Position numbers and translations under genes: made by a program. A stretch of DNA of 64,000 bases from Leptolyngbya sp. 'hensonii'. Its GTDB lineage: Bacteria > Cyanobacteriota > Cyanobacteriia > GCF-001939115. Positions 49,601 through 60,300 of the stretch are shown in pieces. The notes beneath the pieces were generated by a model. The model made no database searches. It worked only from the letters and a program-made list of their open reading frames with translations, and had not been told where the DNA came from. The stretch covers positions 73,783 through 137,782 of the forward strand of contig NZ_MQTZ01000012.1 of NCBI RefSeq assembly GCF_001939115.1, in the 5' to 3' direction. Position 1 is the first letter of the stretch; each line of letters starts with the position of its first letter.

Positions 49601-50887
49601 TTACATCGTCAGGGATGGGGCATTGGTTTCGATCAATTGGGCCAGATCTTGCAGGAAAGCAGCGGCATGGGCACCATAGATAATCCGATGGTCGCAGGTG
49701 AGGTTAACCTGCATCTGCTGCCGAACTCCTAACAGACCGTCTGCAGTGGCCACAACCTGAGGCCGGGCAGCCCCGATCGCCAGGATGGCTCCCTGACCGG
49801 GTGGCAGAATGGCATCAAAACGATCGACCCCAAACATCCCCAGGTTGGACAGGGTAAAGGTTCCAGAATTATACTCTTCTGGCTGCAACTGCTTGGCTCT
49901 GGCCCGCTCTACTAATCCCTTCCAGGCACGGGAGAGGGAGTAGAGATCTGCCTGGTCCGCATTTTGCAACACTGGGGTAATTAAGCCACCATCATCCATC
50001 GCGACCGCAACCGCAATATTGATGGCCCCACTGTATTTAATCCCCTGGTCGGTGTAACTGGCATAGAGCAGGGGATGCTTTTGCAGCGTTACCGCAACTG
50101 CCTTGGCCAGGAGAGCTGTCATGGTCACCCCCTTGGCCTTAATCTGCTTGTACAGTTTATCCAGGCCATCAGTGGTAATGGTGTAGCCCACATGATACGT
50201 GGGCACAGTCAAACTGGCGACCATGTTACGGACAACTGCATTCTGCAGGGTAGTCATGGGAACGATTTGACCAGGAACAGCAGCAGGAATAGCTGCTGGG
50301 GCGGGGGCTGGTTTGACCACTGGGGTAGCCACCACAGCCGGAGTAGCAATGGCCGGTGGCTTTGCCCTGCCAACTGCTGCTTCTACGTCTTCCGCCACAA
50401 TCCGCCCATGGGGACCGCTTCCTTTTAGGGAGTCCAGATCAACTTTCAGTTCCTTGGCCAGTTTACGGGCCCGAGGAGATACCACAACCCGACCATTCCC
50501 AGCCTGAGATCCCCCGCTGGGAGCGGTGGCCGCAACCGCGACAGCCTCTGCTGCCGGAGTCGGGCCAACCGCAGCCACAGTTGGTTGACTACTGGACGAT
50601 CCGGTAGAGAGGCTGGCGGCCTGCTGTTTAGCTGCTTCAATCTCAGCTTCTGTTTCAGCAATCAGGGCGATCGCTGCCCCGACAGGTGCGCTCTCCCCGG
50701 CTGGAACCGTAATGACAGCCAGGTAACCCTCGTAAAAAGACTCTACGTCCATGTCGGCCTTATCAGACTCGACAACGACGATCGTCTCTCCCCGCTCAAC
50801 TTTGTCTCCTGCTGCTTTCGCCCAGGAAACAATTTTCCCCTCCGTCATGGTGGAGCTGAGGGCAGGCATAAAAACTTCGTTGATCAT
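49601..50887 (-). CDS. pdhC: dihydrolipoamide acetyltransferase (pyruvate dehydrogenase E2)
   Basis: A 428-aa E2 subunit. One lipoyl domain (INEVFMPALSSTMTEGKIVSW..., lipoyl-Lys43 in VESDKADMDVE), an Ala/Pro-rich linker, an E1/E3-binding domain (~134-171, VVVSPRARKLAKELKVDLDSLKGSGPHGRIVAEDVE), a second flexible linker, and the catalytic domain with YHVGYTITTDGLDKL, NIAVAVAMDDGGLITPVLQNA, GTFTLSNLGMFGVDRFDAILPPGQ and the active-site DHRIIYGAHAAAFL (His ~400). It transfers acetyl groups to CoA in the complex joining glycolysis to acetyl-CoA. E1 and E3 genes are not nearby, as usual in cyanobacteria. YlqD-family gene is five bases upstream on the same strand. Confidence 0.94.
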   Translation of the reverse strand: MINEVFMPALSSTMTEGKIVSWAKAAGDKVERGETIVVVESDKADMDVESFYEGYLAVITVPAGESAPVGAAIALIAETEAEIEAAKQQAASLSTGSSSSQPTVAAVGPTPAAEAVAVAATAPSGGSQAGNGRVVVSPRARKLAKELKVDLDSLKGSGPHGRIVAEDVEAAVGRAKPPAIATPAVVATPVVKPAPAPAAIPAAVPGQIVPMTTLQNAVVRNMVASLTVPTYHVGYTITTDGLDKLYKQIKAKGVTMTALLAKAVAVTLQKHPLLYASYTDQGIKYSGAINIAVAVAMDDGGLITPVLQNADQADLYSLSRAWKGLVERARAKQLQPEEYNSGTFTLSNLGMFGVDRFDAILPPGQGAILAIGAARPQVVATADGLLGVRQQMQVNLTCDHRIIYGAHAAAFLQDLAQLIETNAPSLTM

Positions 50888-50892
50888 CCCGC

Positions 50893-51342
50893 TTAAACGT
50901 CTCCCCGAATTTCTTCAACAACGCCATCTCGCAGGAGAACTTCTACCTGCATTTTCTGAATCAGATTATCTCCAGTTGCGACTCGGAAGAAGCTCTCAAT
51001 CTGACCCTGATTCACTTCCTGATCCAGTTCCAGCACCTGGACCTGGGAGAGTTGCTGCAGGATCTGATTTTTCTGCTCTAGCAGCTCACTCTTCTTCTCG
51101 TTAACCTGCATCTGAACATTCTCGATCTGCTGCATCACCTGGGGACCAGGGGGTTGAAGCGATTGTCTCTGAATTTCGGCAATCATCCGCTGTCCTTGCA
51201 TTTCAAGTTGCTGGAGCTGGCTGTCAAGCTGGTTAATTTGAGCCTGGAGCTGCTGCTGGGCTTCTTCCTTCCAGCGGGGAGTCACGATCGCTTTAACAGT
51301 AACGGCTCGCTTCAAAAGGAGTTGCGAATTGGAGGCATCCAT
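50893..51342 (-). CDS. YlqD-family coiled-coil protein
   Basis: A 149-aa protein. N-terminal strand LLLKRAVTVKAIVTPRWKEEAQQQLQAQI, a long coiled coil (~25-105; QLDSQLQQLEMQGQRMIAEIQ... EKKSELLEQKNQILQQL), then a beta C-terminus (IESFFRVATGDNLIQKMQVEVLLRDGVVEEIRG). This is the YlqD pattern, known from Bacillus and cyanobacteria, of unknown function. It precedes pdhC by five bases, indicating co-transcription, and follows the acyl-ACP synthetase gene by 50 bases. Confidence 0.85.
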   Translation of the reverse strand: MDASNSQLLLKRAVTVKAIVTPRWKEEAQQQLQAQINQLDSQLQQLEMQGQRMIAEIQRQSLQPPGPQVMQQIENVQMQVNEKKSELLEQKNQILQQLSQVQVLELDQEVNQGQIESFFRVATGDNLIQKMQVEVLLRDGVVEEIRGDV

Positions 51343-51392
51343 ACAAATTTCACTTCTAGATAGGTGGTGGGCTTGGTAGAACCCGAAATCAG

Positions 51393-53357
51393 CTAATCAG
51401 CGAACATCCCGTCAATCATACCGCGATAGCGTTCCATCACGACAGGTCTGCGAATTTTTAGGGTTTGGGTTAGCATGCCATTTTCCATGGAAAAAGGAAT
51501 AGCCAGCAAGCGGAAAGGACCGATCCGATCGTCCACCCGATATCCCGGTCGATTCTGCACTTCCCGATTCAACTCCTGTCGGTACAGAGTCTGCACAGCC
51601 CCAGCATTCAATTTTTCTTCCAAATCCGAACTTTGAGCCTCAATGGCAGCCACCAACTCTGTGAAACCGGGCTGCTTTTCTGCCCACTGCTTCAGGGTTT
51701 CCAGATTGGGCACAATCAGGGCTCCGAGGGATTTTTGATCCTGACCCACCAGCATAATCTGATCGACATAAACGCTGCGCAAGCAGGCATCTTCAATCGG
51801 CTGGGGTTCGATGTTCTCCCCATTGGTCAGGACGATCGTGTCCTTGGCCCGCCCCGTCAAGACTAGGTCATTCTCCGGGGTCACCCAACCCAGATCCCCA
51901 CTATCAAACCAACCCTCTGGATCGATTGCCTTGGCCGTAGCCTCCGGATTTTGATAGTAGCCTTGCATAATCTGAGGCCCCCGAATCAGCACCAGGCCCC
52001 GCTGTCCCTGGGGCAGGGGCTGGCGAGTTTCCAGATCCACAATTTTGATTTCCGTGCCGGGTAGGGGCTGACCCGCAGAACCTCGCAGGTTGCGCCAGGG
52101 GCGACGGGCATTGGTGACGGGGGAGGTTTCCGTCAGACCATAACCCACCAGAATTTCCACACCCACAATCTCAAAGAACAGGTCCAGGTGGGGGGCCAGG
52201 GCTCCACCGCCACTGATCACCTGCCGGATCTGGCTGCCTGTAGCCTCCCGCACCTTGTGATAGACCATACGATCGGCCAGGGCATGTACCGGAGCCAGAA
52301 CAACCATCTGGACCCCCGCTAGAAGGCGATCGAGCCAGGATGGATGCTGTTTCAACAGATTCAGATTGCGGGCTGTGCGTCGGGCAATAATATATTTCTG
52401 ACTGATTTCCAGAAAGAAATTGACCAGTTTTTGTTTCCCTTCGGGTTGCTCCCGAAATTGCTTTTGAATTCCCTCGTAAATGGACTCCCACAGCCGGGGC
52501 ACAGCAACCATAAAGTTGGGCCGCACCTCCCTCAGATCCCGCTTCACATAGCGAATATTGGTGTAGTACTGGGTGCAACCCTGAGAGAGCAAGAAGTACT
52601 CACAGGTCCGCTCATAGCTGTGCCAGGTGGGGAGAATACTGAGGACATGAGCCCCTGCCTGAGGCTGCACGATCGTGCCCAAAGTCAAAATCTGGGAGAT
52701 CAGGTTACCATGGCTCAGCATCACCCCCTTGGGTTTACCTGTGGTCCCAGAGGTATAGATCAGAGTGGCCAGCATCTCCCGCGTTTGGTTCACGCCCTTG
52801 GGAGTATGACCAGCTCCCAGATCCAGCAGTTGGGTGAAATTCACGACCTTGAAGGCATCTTCCGTGGGGGAGATCTCATCGGATAGGAGGACCACCTGCC
52901 CGATCGGGAGATCGACCAATCGGGGTCGCAGTTTCTCCAGAGTCGCCAGGTCTTCTGCAATCAGGGTGGTGCTGCCACTGTCGGCCAGGATGAAGGCCAG
53001 TTCCTCCCGCTCCGCCTGGGAACTGCGAACAGCATCGATCGCCCCAGCCGTCATGGTCCCCTGATCGGCAATAAACCAGCGGGGGCTGTTGTCAGCGAAC
53101 AGAGCTACCCGATCGCCCGCGCCTACCCCCAATGTCTGTAGCCCTGCCGCAAACTGCTGGATCTGTTGATTCAGCTCGGTGTAAGTCAGGGAGACTTCCG
53201 GCTTGCTGTGGCTGTCCTTCAGGGCTAGGACCGTCCCAAAGCGTTGTGCTGCTAGGGGCCAGATCTCAGGAATGGCCTGAATACTGCTGTAATCGACCAG
53301 CCGAGTTAGGTTGGTCCGTTCAATATCGGTGTAGGTGTAGGTAACAGGGCGATTCAT
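51393..53357 (-). CDS. aas: acyl-ACP synthetase / long-chain acyl-CoA ligase
   Basis: A 654-aa ANL-superfamily enzyme. AMP-binding core: TLIYTSGTTGKPKGVMLSHGNL, ILPTWHSYERTCEYFLLSQG, VGYGLTETSPV, GWFDSGDLGWVTPENDLVLTGRAKDTIVLTNGENIEPQPIED. The cyanobacterial AMP-binding homologues of this type (slr1609-like) activate free fatty acids onto acyl carrier protein, recycling fatty acids released from membranes; CoA cannot be excluded as acceptor. Length fits. ATG 53357. It is the first gene of the run aas-ylqD-pdhC on the minus strand, all acetyl/acyl metabolism apart from YlqD. Confidence 0.9.
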   Translation of the reverse strand: MNRPVTYTYTDIERTNLTRLVDYSSIQAIPEIWPLAAQRFGTVLALKDSHSKPEVSLTYTELNQQIQQFAAGLQTLGVGAGDRVALFADNSPRWFIADQGTMTAGAIDAVRSSQAEREELAFILADSGSTTLIAEDLATLEKLRPRLVDLPIGQVVLLSDEISPTEDAFKVVNFTQLLDLGAGHTPKGVNQTREMLATLIYTSGTTGKPKGVMLSHGNLISQILTLGTIVQPQAGAHVLSILPTWHSYERTCEYFLLSQGCTQYYTNIRYVKRDLREVRPNFMVAVPRLWESIYEGIQKQFREQPEGKQKLVNFFLEISQKYIIARRTARNLNLLKQHPSWLDRLLAGVQMVVLAPVHALADRMVYHKVREATGSQIRQVISGGGALAPHLDLFFEIVGVEILVGYGLTETSPVTNARRPWRNLRGSAGQPLPGTEIKIVDLETRQPLPQGQRGLVLIRGPQIMQGYYQNPEATAKAIDPEGWFDSGDLGWVTPENDLVLTGRAKDTIVLTNGENIEPQPIEDACLRSVYVDQIMLVGQDQKSLGALIVPNLETLKQWAEKQPGFTELVAAIEAQSSDLEEKLNAGAVQTLYRQELNREVQNRPGYRVDDRIGPFRLLAIPFSMENGMLTQTLKIRRPVVMERYRGMIDGMFAD

Positions 53358-53705
53358 AGTTTGCTTCGATGAGAGTGGTCGGGAAAAACCTGCAACCAGG
53401 TATTTGTCACTGAATAAGGTTGGTTGGGTTAATCCAACCGTAGCTTGTGCCTCTTAAAAAAATATGGTAACCGGGACAGGTTTTCCACTGTCATCCTCTT
53501 TGTCATGGTTGAAATTAAATCAATATTGATGATCATTGATGATCTGCTTGTAGAAAAGCACGGGTCTGACCCTCTGCCTTATCCGGAGCAGGGGTGGTAT
53601 GCCCTGTCCGCCAGGTAAAGCCGGAGTTGCCATTCCATCTGGCCCAGGACTCAGACCCCCGTGTTGCAACATTTAATGTTTTAGTGTTTGAAACACTTGG
53701 TTCTT
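53358..53705. other. intergenic, small palindromes only
   Basis: About 350 bases between aas and the hybrid kinase, both minus strand. It holds the aas promoter region, an AGTGTTT-G-AAACACT palindrome at 53683-53697 just downstream of the kinase stop (possible 3' end hairpin), and a GGTTGG/CCAACC inverted repeat near 53434. No coding frame is supported. Confidence 0.5.
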
Positions 53706-56700
53706 TCACGAACCCCCCAGGCTCTCCTGGGTCACTTCTATGATGTGTTCCAGATCAAAGTTGTGCAGTTTTTTCATCAAGTCTTCTGCCAGGAGAGCCT
53801 GTTCTGGGGGAATTTGCTGGATCAATCGTTCGATCTGCTGCCGATCGAGCAGACTGGCAGCCTGATGGAGTTCTCTAACCCAATTGGCAGGCATGGTTTT
53901 GAGGGCCACCACCCGATCGGTTGCAGACAGGGGCCATCCCTTCATGCGCTTGTCCAATGCATCGGCCTCTGTTTCAGCATAGACGTATTGAACGCCCAAA
54001 TATTTAGTGATCTTTTGGAGCAGGGTATTTTCCTGAAAGGGTTTGCGAACAAAGTCATTACAGCCAACTTCCAAAACTCTAGCCCGTTCTTCTTCGAAAG
54101 CACTGGCCGTCAGGGCAATGATAATAGTCTGATCTGGGGAGGAAGGGACAGTTGAAGATTGGGGGTGGCAGGCTGATTGGTAACGCTCCGCTTCCTTGCT
54201 CCTGATTTGTCGGGTAGCCTCATATCCATCCAAACCAGGCATGCGCAGGTCCATCCAGATCAGGTGGGGATGCCACGTCTCCCACAGGTCGATCGACGCC
54301 TGCCCATTCATCGCAGCCTGGACTTCAAATCCGATCGACGCCAAAAGTTGCATCAGCAAGTGGCAGTTGGTTTCATTATCTTCCACCACTAACATACGGT
54401 AAGGTGGCTGACCCGGGGCAATCCCAATGATTTGTTGACAACAGGAACGTTGACTGGAGTCAGGGGCAATTTCGGGTTGTACCCGGATGGAAAAGGCGAA
54501 GGTCGAACCCTGTTCTGATGTTCTGGCAATGGTTAGCTTGCCACCCATTAACTGCACAAACTGTCGGCTGATCGCCAACCCCAACCCAGTCCCTTCCTGG
54601 GTGCTCTGGCGTTTTTGGGATTGCATGAAAGGTTCAAACAGGCTATCCAACTCATCGGGCTCAATGCCGGGACCGGTATCTTGGACCTCAAATAAAAGGG
54701 TTAGAGAATCAGAAGTGGACGTAGAATTAATCGGGTTCCTTGCCTCTGGGGAGGGGGCGACTGCAACAGTCAATTGAACAGTCCCTTGGGCGGTAAACTT
54801 GACAGCATTGCCCACCAAGTTGATCAAAATCTGACGCAATTTATTGTCATCGGCTCGTACATAATGGGGCACATCCGTTGCACGATGGAAAGTCAATCGC
54901 AAGGCTTTCTGGGCAGCCCGTAACCGGAACATGTCCTCCAGGTGATCAAGCAGCTCATACAGATCGAAGCAAATGCTATTTAAGGTTGCGCGACCTGCTT
55001 CAATCTTGGACATTTCTAGAATATCGTTGATCAAATTGAGCAGGTGTTCACCACTGCGATTAATGATACTGAGCTGTTGCCTCTTTACTTCTGTCAGGTT
55101 AATATCCCGGGCCATTAACTGGGAAAATCCCAGAATCGCATTCAGAGGGGTGCGTAGTTCGTGGCTCATGTTGGCCAGAAAAGCGCTCTTGGCCTGGTTG
55201 GCCGCTTCAGCAGCTTCTTTGGCTTCCTTCAGTTCAGCCGTCCGATTTTCTACCCGCAATTCCAGGTCGAAGTTCAGACGACGCAGGGCTTCTTCACTTT
55301 GCTTCCGATCGCTAATATCCGTGACCACCCCCACAATTTGCCGTTCAGGCGGGGGAACGTCCTGGGGAACAATTCCCCAGACAGCTATCCAACGAATTTC
55401 GCCATCCAGGCGGCGAATTCGGTATTCGATGTTGTAAGGAACATTCTGTTCAAAAGTATCTCCGATCGCCTGCAGCACCCGATCGTAATCCTCCAGATGG
55501 ATCATGGCCAGGAACGTTTCCCGATCTCCCGGAAAAGAACCTGGCACAAAGCCAAAGATTTCCTGGGCCCGCTCCGACCAGATCAGTTCCCCAGAGTGAA
55601 GGTTGCAACTCCAGGTTCCCATTTTTGCGGCATCCAGAGCGAGTTGTAACCGCAAGCGCTCCGATCGAAGATGTTGTCCCTGCTGCTGTAATTCCCTGGT
55701 TCGCTGCTCTACCCGTTCCTCCAGCTCGTGGTTGAGTTGCTGCAGAGCCTGCGCCACTTGTTTACGCTCGGTAATATCCATGGCAATTCCAGCAGTTCCA
55801 ATGGCCTCCCCCCGATCATTGAAAATCGGAGTTTTAATGGTTTCGATCCACTGCGCTATCCCCTCTGCTGTCAGCAATCTTTCCTCGACACGCTTTTGTC
55901 GTCCAAGGGCAATGACATTGAGATCGTCACGGCGATAAGCTTCAGCCAGTTCGCGAGGCCAAATATCCAGATCAGTTTGTCCAACTAATTCAGCCGGAGT
56001 ATAACCACAAGCCTGACCGAAGGGTTCGTTAACAGCCAGAAAATGGCCTTGTCGATCCTTAAGCCAGGCAATGTGGGGAATGTTATTCAGGAGTGAGATC
56101 AACTGATGTTCACGGGCTTTGGCCGCCTCTTCAATCAGCATACGCTTGGTAATATCCACCACTGAGCCAATAAAGCCCACCACTTCCCCCGCCGCATTCT
56201 GTTCGGGCACAGCCTGGGCAAATATCCACTTGAGCGTGCCATCGGGATAGAGATAGCGGTGCTCAACCTGGTACTCAGCCAGATGGTTGAGATTGACTTG
56301 CTCTACGAAATGGGACCAAGCGGCATACATCCAGTCCCGATCTTCCGGATGCAAATTCCGGCCCCAGCCATCTCCTAGATTCTCTTCCAGAGTCAGGCCA
56401 GTAATTTCCAGAGTTTTGGCATTGGCATAAATACAACGTCCCTGAAGATCATTGCGAAAGATCCCCACAGGGCTGATTTCTGACAACAGGCGAAACCGTT
56501 CTTCACTCTCTCGCAGAGCTTCCTGAGCCTGTTTGCGTTCAGTGATGATCTGGGTAAACATAATGATGCCGCCAATTACATCAGCTTCGGTGTACCAGGG
56601 TCGAATCTCCCACTGGGTCCAGATGACTGTCCCATCGCTCAGAACCAGGCAGTCTTCCTCACAACGTTCCACAGACCCGGCCAGACAGCGCTGGTGGACT

Positions 56701-57392
56701 TCCTTACAGCGATCGGGCAGGGTGGGGAAAACCTGATAGTGCGATCGTCCGATAATATCCTGATCATCCAGATGGTAATCCTCTTTCCAGCGCCGAGAGG
56801 TCAGGAGATACTGCATGTCCCGATCGAACATGGCTACTGCTGCAGGGGTATGCTCAACAAAGAGTCGCAATTGTTGTTCCCGATGTTGCAGTTGTTTGGT
56901 GCGCTGCTGAACCTGCTGTTCCAGATCGGCAGTCAGCAATTCCAGTTTGCAATTAGCCTGTTCCAGCGCTAACTGCTGTTGAGCAAGTTGCTGGTCTTGT
57001 TGATAGCGTCGGATGGCTTCTGTGATCGTCAGGCTCAGATCGGCTTCACTCCAGGGTTTGGTGAGAAAACGGTAGAGATTACCCTGGTTAACCACATTGC
57101 CCACATCTTCCGCTCTGGCTTGCCCGGTCAGCATGACTTTCAAAATTTTGGGATGGCGGGCATGCAGTTCAATCAAAAAAGCATCCCCTCTCATCCCTGG
57201 CATAATCTGATCGGCAATGACCAGGGGAACAGCGACCCCATCCTCCAGGAGATCCTCAACCAACTCCAGAGCTTCAGTGGCACTTTGAGCAATTTCGATC
57301 GTGTAGTCGGGAAAGTGCCTCAACAACTGGGTTCTCAGGGTGAGGAGAACGTTGGGTTCATCATCCACACAGAGGATTGTTGGCTTACTCAT
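53706..57392 (-). CDS. hybrid histidine kinase: REC-coiled coil-PASx4-HisKA-HATPase-REC
   Basis: A 1228-aa signalling protein. An N-terminal receiver (phospho-Asp ~61 in LVIADQIMPGM; KPWSE) is followed by a coiled coil (~130-185), four PAS/PAC units (~186-300, 300-425, 430-560, 590-715; each ending in a T(I/D)xRKQ-type motif), the H-box FLANMSHELRTPLNAILGFS (~His743), an ATPase domain (LRQILINLVGNAVKFT, DTGPGIE, GTGLGLAI), a second receiver (phospho-Asp ~1047 in LIWMDLRMPGLDG), and an uncharacterised ~100-residue helical tail. REC at both ends indicates a phosphorelay intermediate: input by another kinase, output to a partner. The ATG overlaps the stop of the upstream HstK-type gene (TGATG), so the two are translationally coupled. 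Confidence 0.95.
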   Translation of the reverse strand: MSKPTILCVDDEPNVLLTLRTQLLRHFPDYTIEIAQSATEALELVEDLLEDGVAVPLVIADQIMPGMRGDAFLIELHARHPKILKVMLTGQARAEDVGNVVNQGNLYRFLTKPWSEADLSLTITEAIRRYQQDQQLAQQQLALEQANCKLELLTADLEQQVQQRTKQLQHREQQLRLFVEHTPAAVAMFDRDMQYLLTSRRWKEDYHLDDQDIIGRSHYQVFPTLPDRCKEVHQRCLAGSVERCEEDCLVLSDGTVIWTQWEIRPWYTEADVIGGIIMFTQIITERKQAQEALRESEERFRLLSEISPVGIFRNDLQGRCIYANAKTLEITGLTLEENLGDGWGRNLHPEDRDWMYAAWSHFVEQVNLNHLAEYQVEHRYLYPDGTLKWIFAQAVPEQNAAGEVVGFIGSVVDITKRMLIEEAAKAREHQLISLLNNIPHIAWLKDRQGHFLAVNEPFGQACGYTPAELVGQTDLDIWPRELAEAYRRDDLNVIALGRQKRVEERLLTAEGIAQWIETIKTPIFNDRGEAIGTAGIAMDITERKQVAQALQQLNHELEERVEQRTRELQQQGQHLRSERLRLQLALDAAKMGTWSCNLHSGELIWSERAQEIFGFVPGSFPGDRETFLAMIHLEDYDRVLQAIGDTFEQNVPYNIEYRIRRLDGEIRWIAVWGIVPQDVPPPERQIVGVVTDISDRKQSEEALRRLNFDLELRVENRTAELKEAKEAAEAANQAKSAFLANMSHELRTPLNAILGFSQLMARDINLTEVKRQQLSIINRSGEHLLNLINDILEMSKIEAGRATLNSICFDLYELLDHLEDMFRLRAAQKALRLTFHRATDVPHYVRADDNKLRQILINLVGNAVKFTAQGTVQLTVAVAPSPEARNPINSTSTSDSLTLLFEVQDTGPGIEPDELDSLFEPFMQSQKRQSTQEGTGLGLAISRQFVQLMGGKLTIARTSEQGSTFAFSIRVQPEIAPDSSQRSCCQQIIGIAPGQPPYRMLVVEDNETNCHLLMQLLASIGFEVQAAMNGQASIDLWETWHPHLIWMDLRMPGLDGYEATRQIRSKEAERYQSACHPQSSTVPSSPDQTIIIALTASAFEEERARVLEVGCNDFVRKPFQENTLLQKITKYLGVQYVYAETEADALDKRMKGWPLSATDRVVALKTMPANWVRELHQAASLLDRQQIERLIQQIPPEQALLAEDLMKKLHNFDLEHIIEVTQESLGGS

Positions 57393-60300
57393 CAGTCATC
57401 TCCAGGGCAGTCTTGCATCAAGCTATCAGGCTGGTGTGAGTTTGTTGACGAAGGCGCAATCTCAGGTAGAGGTAGCTGGATGGTGAAGGTAGTTCGACCC
57501 GGTTGACTGTGAACTTGAATCTCTCCTGCATGCTTGTCCACAATCTGTCGAACAATATGCAAGCCCAATCCACTCCCTTCCCCCCGTGGTTTGGTGGTGA
57601 AAAATGGTTCAAAAATATGGGATTGGATGTCCGGAGAGATACCACATCCAGAGTCTGTAATTGCCACCACTCCGCGATCGGCTGTTTGAGTCACAGTAAT
57701 TTCTAGCGTGCCTTTCTGACCCATGGCATCAATGGCGTTGTCAACTAAATTGACCCAGACCTGGGTCAACTCGTCTGGATTGCAGCGAACTTTAGGCACC
57801 TCGGCAGCATAACAACGGATCATTTCGATGTCCTGCTTGAAATGTCTCTGATAAAGGGTTAAGGCCACTTCAATGCTATCTGTGATGGGGGTCAGGCTTT
57901 CTTCCCGGCTAGCATTGTGATGACTGTAGGTTTTCAGAGCAAAGACAATCTTGCCTGCCCGATCAACTTCCTGCTGAATACAGTTGGCATTCTGATTTTG
58001 CAGCACCAGGTTGTAAGCAACCTGCAGGATAGCAGAGCAATTGGGATCAGACAGAATGGACTGATAAGGGGCAAGATTTTGGCCCAGACGTAACAGGGTC
58101 AGTTGAGTTGCAATGCTTTCGGCATCCAGAATGCCCTGTTCTGCCAGGATAGTTTGCAGGTGTCGTTGCCGTTGCCGTTCTGCTTTGGTAGATGGGGCCT
58201 GCTGTTCCTGCAGTGCAGCTTTAACCAGGGTCAGGAAGGCTGACTGCTGCTGGGGCGAGAGTCGTTGGAGCAGAGATGGCAATTGCTGAAGCGAGTTGCT
58301 AAAGGCCGCCATGATATTGCTAATAGCACTCCGGATCACCCCCAGGGGTGTATTGATTTCATGGGCTACACTGGCAGTCAATTGCCCTAAAGCTGCCATT
58401 TTTTCGGATTGGATCAGCTCTTGCTGGGTCGCCTGGAGATGGGCCAGTGCCTGGGAAAGGTCCTGGGTCCGATCGTTGACTTTCCGTTCCAGCGTGCTGT
58501 AGAGTCGAGCGTTTTCCAGGGAGATTGCTGCTTGGGATGCAATCAGTTGGACCAGTTCCTGCCAATCGTGGGTAAATGTCCCCCCAGTGGTCCAGTTTTC
58601 CAGATATAACATGCCCATCAAGCGGGCTTGATTCACAATTGGCGCGCATAACACGCTTTGGGGCTGCCGCTTGCGCCAGTAGGGATCTGCCGTGAAGGGA
58701 GTGGGCATGGCAACCACATCGATGACCACGATAGTCTGTGTATTCTCGACATAGTGGACCACAGTCACAGGAATATCCTGACTCCCTTGCATAGGCTTTG
58801 ACTGGAGACTGCAGAATTGCAGTGCCGTACAGTGAATGGCAATTTGCCACTGCTCCTCTTCCTTTAAGAGCAAGATACCCGTTTGGGCTCCGGCATTTTC
58901 CATCACAACCTGCATCAGGGTGGTCAGAAGCCGTTCTAAATGGATTTCTTGAGCAATGGCTTGGGACGCTTTGAAGACCGTCGCCAAATCCAGCAAGCGA
59001 GCAGAACTACTGTAGCTGTCAGAGGATGATAGCCACTGCCTGACCTCCCTGGAGCCACCCACCCGGTGGTCTGGAACGAGTGTGGGATAACGGGTTTCCA
59101 GATCAATGACTTTAGCCTTGGCTCCCCAGCGATCGTACGCCTCGTAGGCATCCGTCAGGTAAGCCTGGGCAATTCGGGTTCGCCCCTGGGCTAGATAAAA
59201 TCTGGCGGCCAGTTCACTGGCCAGGGCTTCCTCCTGGATGTAGTTATTTTCTCTCGCACCCATAATCGCCCGATCGTACAGGTCCATGGCCTCCAGATAT
59301 TGCCCTAGCACCCGCTGCTTTTCTGCCGCAACCAGATCCTTCTTATGCTGAAAATTCATTGGAGCCTGTCTGGCCCAGCTTTGCAGCTTGTCCTGGTTAG
59401 CATCAATTTTCTCCAGGAATTCTGCCCGATCACCGTCAGTCACGGCATCCCAATTCTGTAATCGCACCAGAGCATCGTAAAAGTAGAAAATTGGAACATT
59501 GAAAAACTCTTCCACCCCATCCAAGTACAATTCAGCCTGTTTAGAATTCGCCAATCCCTGTTCGTACTCGCCAAACAGAGTGCTTAAAATCAGCTTATGC
59601 GAATAAAAGTAATGCAGACCTAAACGATCGTTGACTGCTCTAATTTTCTCAACGAACTCCATCTCTTTCAACAAATCCCCAGTTAAATCCCAGGGATGAT
59701 GGCTAGGGGTACTTAAATTCAAAACGGCCTGTTGCAGAATCTGGGTTCGACTTGCGGATGCAGTCTGGTTTAATTTTCCAAGGGTTTGATTGTAATCGAT
59801 CAGGGTCTGGTTTAATTCGGTCAGCTCTTGACCCAAAAAATAGAGATACTGGCATTTTGTCATGGCAGCATAGCCTGCAAATTCCAGATCTCCGTTTTCC
59901 GGGCCACTGACAATAGCCCGATCGAAAAATGGTAAAGCTTCCCGAAGATGGCTTGTCCAGTGGATGGTATAGGCCCCAACCAACTGGAAGATTTTAGTGT
60001 TGAGGACATTGGTCTGTGACCGCTCCACCAGTTGCAGGGCCAGTTGGCCAAATTGATAGGTCGTCTCGCTGTCCTGAAGAAACACATGAGTCAGGATGCC
60101 ATAGCCACAATAGGCGTGGGCAGCGAAGGGAGAGTTGCCATAATTCAGCAGAAGTCGAATGTGGTGCAAGAGGGTGATCGGGATCAGAATCGGCTCGGCA
60201 ATAGCCGTCACCCCACTGATATTTGCCAGGATCTGACTGGCAGCTAACTTGTCAGGCTCAGCCATCTCCGGCAGATGCAACAGATCACCTGGATTGTGCT